DNA from: Dipetalonema caudispina
Lineage: Eukaryota; Nematoda; Chromadorea; Rhabditida; Onchocercidae
Length of the DNA: 25,917 nucleotides
NCBI GenBank assembly: GCA_013365325.1
Contig: JABVXV010000568.1
Coordinates: 1 to 25,917, forward strand
Direction: 5' to 3'
The first letter of the stretch is position 1. Every line of letters begins with the position of its first letter. Below are positions 22,085 through 25,917 of this stretch, one piece after another. Both the position numbers and the translations under genes were made by a program. The notes under the pieces were generated by a model that was not told the origin of the DNA, did no database searches, and worked only from the letters and a program-made list of their open reading frames with translations.

Positions 22085-22231
22085 AATGTCATCTTTTTTC
22101 TCCTACTGTTCTTTCTCTTCACCCTTTCCATGTTTCTTTTTACTTCAGAACTTTTTACTCCCTCCTTGAGTGAAATTTTTGTGAAATTTAAAGAAAAAAG
22201 TAATAAAAATATAATCATAAACCATTTCCTC

Positions 22232-22237
22232 TTTATT
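22232..22237 (-). terminator. Polyadenylation signal of the minus-strand HLH gene
   Basis: AATAAA on the minus strand begins 8 nt after the TGA stop of the HLH gene's last exon. This supports the proposed 3' end. Confidence 0.6.
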
Positions 22238-22245
22238 TGTCAACA

Positions 22246-24489
22246 TCACAAAAGATATAAAGCCTTAAATGTTTGCCAAGAAGAGAAAGCAATTCCACCA
22301 AATCGAAAATGTCTACTAACATTTTCGGCATCCGAAACAACACTTCTTTGTTCAAACCATAGACTATTTTTGGCACTGTTTGTCTGTTCGTTTAGTTGTT
22401 CAAGTTGTTGCTCTAAATCCATCACTTGTGAAACTGTTTCTATCAGTATCTGCAACGAAGATCACTTCAAACGCAATTATTATGTCAATCGAAGAGAATG
22501 CTATTTCGGGCATTTCAAAATTAATTTTCTATCCATTTCACAGCCCTACACGATCAAAGTAGCAGAATTGTCGCAATAATGCATAAGTACTAGTATTATC
22601 TTTCGAAAGATTCATTATCGTTCGATCCTGAAACTCTTCCTATGATGACATAATGGCTGAAATACGCAAGTCCAAGAAAATTTGTAGAGAACCTGATAAG
22701 CACTTCTATCAAACGGCAACATTGGTACCAGCTGTCGCAACCTTTCAAAAACTTGTGCTTCTCGTTCCGGCGACCGATAAGTGGTAGTTGTCGTAGATGC
22801 AGTTGTTGCTACTGTTGGTATTGCTGGACCAAGTGGTACTAAATGGGGTGACTGACAATCAGTTGTGGCGTAAGGGGAAACCAAAGGTTCTGGACTTAGT
22901 GATTCGTAGGAAGTAATGCTGTAACTTGGCGATGGTTGCGAATATTCACTACTAGTGCTACTGCAGGTCGAACTTGAACTGGCACTATAGCGTCGCAAAC
23001 GTCCGACTGGAATCATGTATGGGTGACGGCGTGAATTATTTATATGAAGCATACGTCGGTTGCACCTGCTGACGGATTTCTGCGTAGCATTCACCGTAAT
23101 CGTGGGACAATGCTGAAAAAGAAATAGCCTTGCTGACGTGTAAGATTGATATCAAGGAAGATAACAATAATAATTAGACAAGATTTGGCTTCCTCCACTA
23201 ATTAATAATGCAAGAATCAGAGGATTTTTTTTTTTTAATTGGTTAAAAAAGTTCATTCCATTAATACATATCAAGCAGAATCGTATTTAGACTTTGGAAA
23301 TTAATATAGACAGATGAGACGAACAAACGGACAGACTAATATTAGTGGGATGTTAAAGTTACCGAAAAGATGGCTCATCCTAAATCGTTCTATCGATTAC
23401 CACTATCAATTTTTGTTGTTGTCACCGATGGCACCACTTCCACCATACCATATTATCAGTGAGCCGGTTGTCGATTACAGACAGCAATATTTGTCACTTT
23501 TATAGACATTATCCTTTAGACAGATAGACAGACAAAGAGAAATGACAAATTATTTACTGAAAAAGTGGGGAATGAAAGGAGAATAATGGCACTAATGATA
23601 ATGAAAGAGCCCAAAGCAATCACCACAACTATTAATACAAACCCATATAAAAAGTAGTGGGAGAAGTTTGATTGCTTAGAGTTGAATCATTCAATAATTG
23701 TCATGAAGCAATAAAAGGCCTATCATTTATCAAAACGTGGTAAGTGCTAATAGGAATCTTCTGAAAGAAGTTCAAGGATTCGATTTAAGGGACTAAATAA
23801 ATTTACTTCCCCCCATTTAGTAATTGTGTCTGATGAACGTTTTAAAGATTTTCGGATTGCGAGCATTCTGTTGAAATTCTAAGAATAAATATCGCAAATG
23901 AATACAATAAGTATTATTTTTGCTTACGGAAGTGTTTAACTTGCGAGAACTCAGTTCAGTTTATCTGTATAAGCTAAAAGATATGTATCTGCCGCCTGTG
24001 TGTGGCTAATGATTCTTATTTGTTCAGTACAACTCCATCATGAAGTGACATCGCAACAATAAATGCTTCTGCTCTTCAGATCAAAATGCTAGGCTAATCA
24101 GATTGAAAACATGTTATGCTTCGGGAAATTTCATGCAAATGCAGATTAGCGAAAGAACGAATCTGCGCTAAGATACTACGCTGTCAAAGGCTTGCCACGG
24201 ACTTAATCCAATTTGCTATTAATATACTACTCATTAAAATTTTGAACAGATCAAACGTGGAAAATGGAATAGAGTATATTAACTGGCCATTTTGGCTCAT
24301 TTCAATTCAGTTATCTAAATTCTATGTGAATATGCACCAATATTTCTTGTCCCTTTCTCTCCCAAATCTCACATTAAAAAGGATATGGTAATGAAAAATA
24401 ACCTCATCATTCCAACCGAGCAAAGTTCGAGTTTTTTCTTGAATCGTATCGCCCAAAAACAGACCACCACAATGCACTTTTGCAGGCAT
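22246..24489 (-). CDS. Helix-loop-helix protein without a basic region (Id/Extramacrochaetae-like), candidate
   Basis: Minus-strand exons: 24489-24403, 23112-22693 and 22449-22246, all joined in phase 0, giving 236 aa. Acceptors are TTTCTTTTTCAG and TCGTTGCAG; donors are GTTATT and GTTCTC, the latter weak. Exon 1 starts with ATG (MPAKVHCGGLFLG) 48 nt downstream of a strong TTTTTCAG. Residues ~50-144 are Ser/Thr/Pro-rich and likely disordered. Helix 1 is FERLRQLVPMLP (~151-162) and helix 2 is ILIETVSQVMDLEQQLEQL (~170-188). This matches the Id pattern RLKELVPxLP, a loop, then ILQHVIDYIxDLQ. The loop is two residues shorter than in Id. Before helix 1 there is only YRSPEREAQ rather than a DNA-binding basic region. 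Id proteins dimerise with bHLH factors and block their DNA binding; the same role is inferred here. It could instead be a divergent bHLH-zipper protein. Confidence 0.6.
23113..24402 (-). other. Intron 1 of the HLH gene
   Basis: On the minus strand it starts GTTATT and ends TATTTCTTTTTCAG. It carries a T-run near 23226-23236 and GACA/GATA-rich simple sequence near 23515-23537. Open frames on the plus strand within it look accidental. Confidence 0.55.
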
Positions 24490-24537
24490 TTTTTAATTTC
24501 CTTCTGATGGTAACTTCGTAAAATAAACAATGTGAAT

Positions 24538-24545
24538 CTGAAAAA
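24538..24545 (-). promoter_or_regulatory. Acceptor (probable spliced-leader site) upstream of the HLH gene start
   Basis: The minus strand reads TTTTTCAG, ending 48 nt before the ATG at 24489, a consensus nematode 3' splice site. It could receive a spliced leader or close a 5' UTR intron. Confidence 0.5.
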
Positions 24546-25772
24546 TTAATTTTCAAATATTTGCTTTCCTTCCACTAAGTTTTCCAACGATTTCGATAAT
24601 TTGAGAACAGTTACAAGTTTCTCTGTGACATGCGGAGAGTAAGCTATTCCGTGACTAATTGTCGATGGTAAAGCCACATGAATATGAAATTCTAATGTCA
24701 TCAGAGATACCAATTATCAAAGCAGATAAGGGAAGTTATGATCAGCAAGGTGAAGGTTTGTAACAATTTTGATCACAAAACTTGTCTACCTATTATGAGA
24801 TAATTAAAAAGTTACTGTCCAGTGAAGTTCAAACACGGTTATTTCACATTTAGTAGTCCAATAGTCAAAGTAAGTTGTAACCTAATAAACTAGAATAAAT
24901 GTGCATATGCCTTGAAGAATGCTATCTCGATCTCAAGAGTAATTTTGTCAAAATAATATATGATACCAGCTGAGAAGCACCATCACAGATTTCAGGTTAG
25001 TAGCTAGTAGTACTTCCTCTCCATCTTCACCAAAATTTTAAGGCAACAGATATGACCATGATCGAAGTACCACGACAATAACTATTAACTACTACTACTA
25101 CCACTACTAGTATTACTACTGCTACTACTATTATTATTATTATTATTACTGCTACAACAGCAACAGCAGCAACAGCAGCAGCAGCAGCAACAGCAGTAGG
25201 AATAGTAGCAAAATTTTCGGGTGCCAGCCTGAGCCAACCTATAGCCGGCATTATAGCCCCTCCCTTCTCTTTCCTTAATTGTTGAAATTGTCAACCCCCT
25301 CTTACTTCTTATCACCGTGCTGCATAACGAGATTCCAAAAAGAGAGAATTTGCTGTTAGATTGGAATGGAATTTTGGGAAGGAAGAGAAATGTCCATTTT
25401 GTTTCTGTTGAAAAATTTCTGAATTAGTTCACCATCTCCTACTTTCACTTATTATTGATATTTGGAATAAATGAATAAGCTCAATCCATCGTGTCATAGA
25501 CCATTTCTGTCTCTTACTGCCATTACTTTGGATTTGGTCTCTAGATGGAATGATATTCACTTGGAGAACTTCATCCCTACTTAAAGAACTGTTGAAATGA
25601 ATCAAAATAGTAGGCAGAGATACTAGTAGTAACAAAAACAATAAGAACTGATTTGTATTGTTACAGCAAGTCAAATTGCAGAAAAACAGCATGAAGAGAT
25701 CACAAATATGGGAATTTTAAATCAATGACTACGGGAAAAAAGAGCGATAGTTATTGTATCAATTGTAGGAAC
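24546..25772. other. Right-hand intergenic region
   Basis: Probably the promoter side of the minus-strand HLH gene. Apart from the trinucleotide repeat at 25089-25199, I see no gene or RNA. Poly-Val, poly-Cys and poly-Ala open frames here are products of that repeat. Confidence 0.55.
25089..25199. repeat. Compound trinucleotide microsatellite (TAC/TAT then CAG/CAA)
   Basis: Interrupted ACT/TAC and TTA units run to about 25150, followed by CAA/CAG units to 25199. The tract is imperfect, so several units are point variants. It lies outside any supported coding exon. Confidence 0.9.
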
Positions 25773-25917
25773 AGCTGACGTGGTACTGGAGGACTTAAAA
25801 GACGTCTGAAGGTCACCAGTAACACGTATAACAACAGTGAAGCAATTTTGGTGGATTACGAAAATACGGATCCTTAGAGCAGTAACATGCCAGAATTCGA
25901 ACCCAAAACATTTTCGC
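25773..25917 (-). repeat. Right copy of the window-terminal inverted repeat
   Basis: The reverse complement of this stretch matches bases 1-138. It has about 18 extra bases (around 25837-25854) absent from the left copy. It keeps the same internal hairpin (ATTACGAAAAT against ATTTTCGC at the end) and the GAATTCGAACCC motif, which is a box B-like GGTTCGAATTC on the minus strand. Divergence of roughly a tenth of positions shows two old copies rather than one duplicated read end. Confidence 0.9.

Noticed and set aside
22007..22579. 190-codon plus-strand open frame, the longest single frame in the window
   Set aside because: It lies opposite the HLH gene's last exon, its translation is Phe/Leu/Ser-rich from T-rich DNA, it starts from a non-conserved position and shows no domain. 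The minus-strand reading has splice sites, a family motif and a poly(A) signal.
24116..24391. 91-codon plus-strand frame
   Set aside because: Falls in the HLH intron on the opposite strand, with no motif, no neighbouring exons and no poly(A) signal. Likely chance.
25027..25315. Minus-strand frames encoding poly-Ala/Val/Ile and poly-Cys runs
   Set aside because: These are translations of the trinucleotide microsatellite in different frames, without splice support or conserved flanks.
1..25917. Giant transposon (for example Maverick/Polinton-like) implied by the terminal inverted repeats
   Set aside because: None of the expected integrase, polymerase B, ATPase or capsid-type genes is present; the interior consists of ordinary host genes with introns.

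Overview
The window looks like nuclear DNA of a nematode, most likely a parasite rather than a Caenorhabditis relative. The evidence is AT-rich sequence, many short exons with GT donors and TTTTCAG/TTTTAG acceptors, introns from about 55 bp to 2 kb, acceptor-like sites just before start codons (possible spliced-leader sites), and protein families typical of animals. I infer the clade only loosely (a filarial or spirurid worm would fit). No bacterial, viral or organellar gene is visible.

From left to right, three plus-strand genes are followed by one minus-strand gene. (1) 3125-9467: a 16-exon myotubularin-family phosphoinositide phosphatase of the MTMR3/MTMR4 (mtm-3) type, with PH-GRAM, active phosphatase, coiled-coil and C-terminal FYVE parts, about 890 aa. 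(2) 11646-13801: an 8-exon CDK10 orthologue, 363 aa. (3) 14632-19461: a 7-exon casein-kinase-1/tau-tubulin-kinase-like kinase, about 421 aa, with a Gln-rich tail. (4) 22246-24489, minus strand: a 3-exon gene, about 236 aa, which I assembled by splicing. It ends in a helix-loop-helix without a basic region, similar to Id/Extramacrochaetae proteins. The first three genes share a strand, but the gaps between them (about 2.2 kb and 0.8 kb) are too long for a typical nematode operon, and I see no functional link among the four.

The first ~138 and last ~145 bases are diverged inverted copies of one repeat, which has its own internal hairpin and a tRNA T-arm-like motif, so the whole window is bracketed by a dispersed repeat. 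Other structures are a tRNA-like element at 20489-20568, a diverged tandem repeat in a kinase intron, two hairpins, and TG and trinucleotide microsatellites. Three blocks look coding but remain unassigned (10972-11125 with 11251-11424, 19687-19905 with 20051-20137, and 21651-22084).

The points most worth checking are the Id-like HLH gene, an AT instead of AG acceptor inside CDK10, a possible FYVE-less isoform of the myotubularin gene, the SRD (for HRD) kinase motif, and the inverted repeats at the ends.
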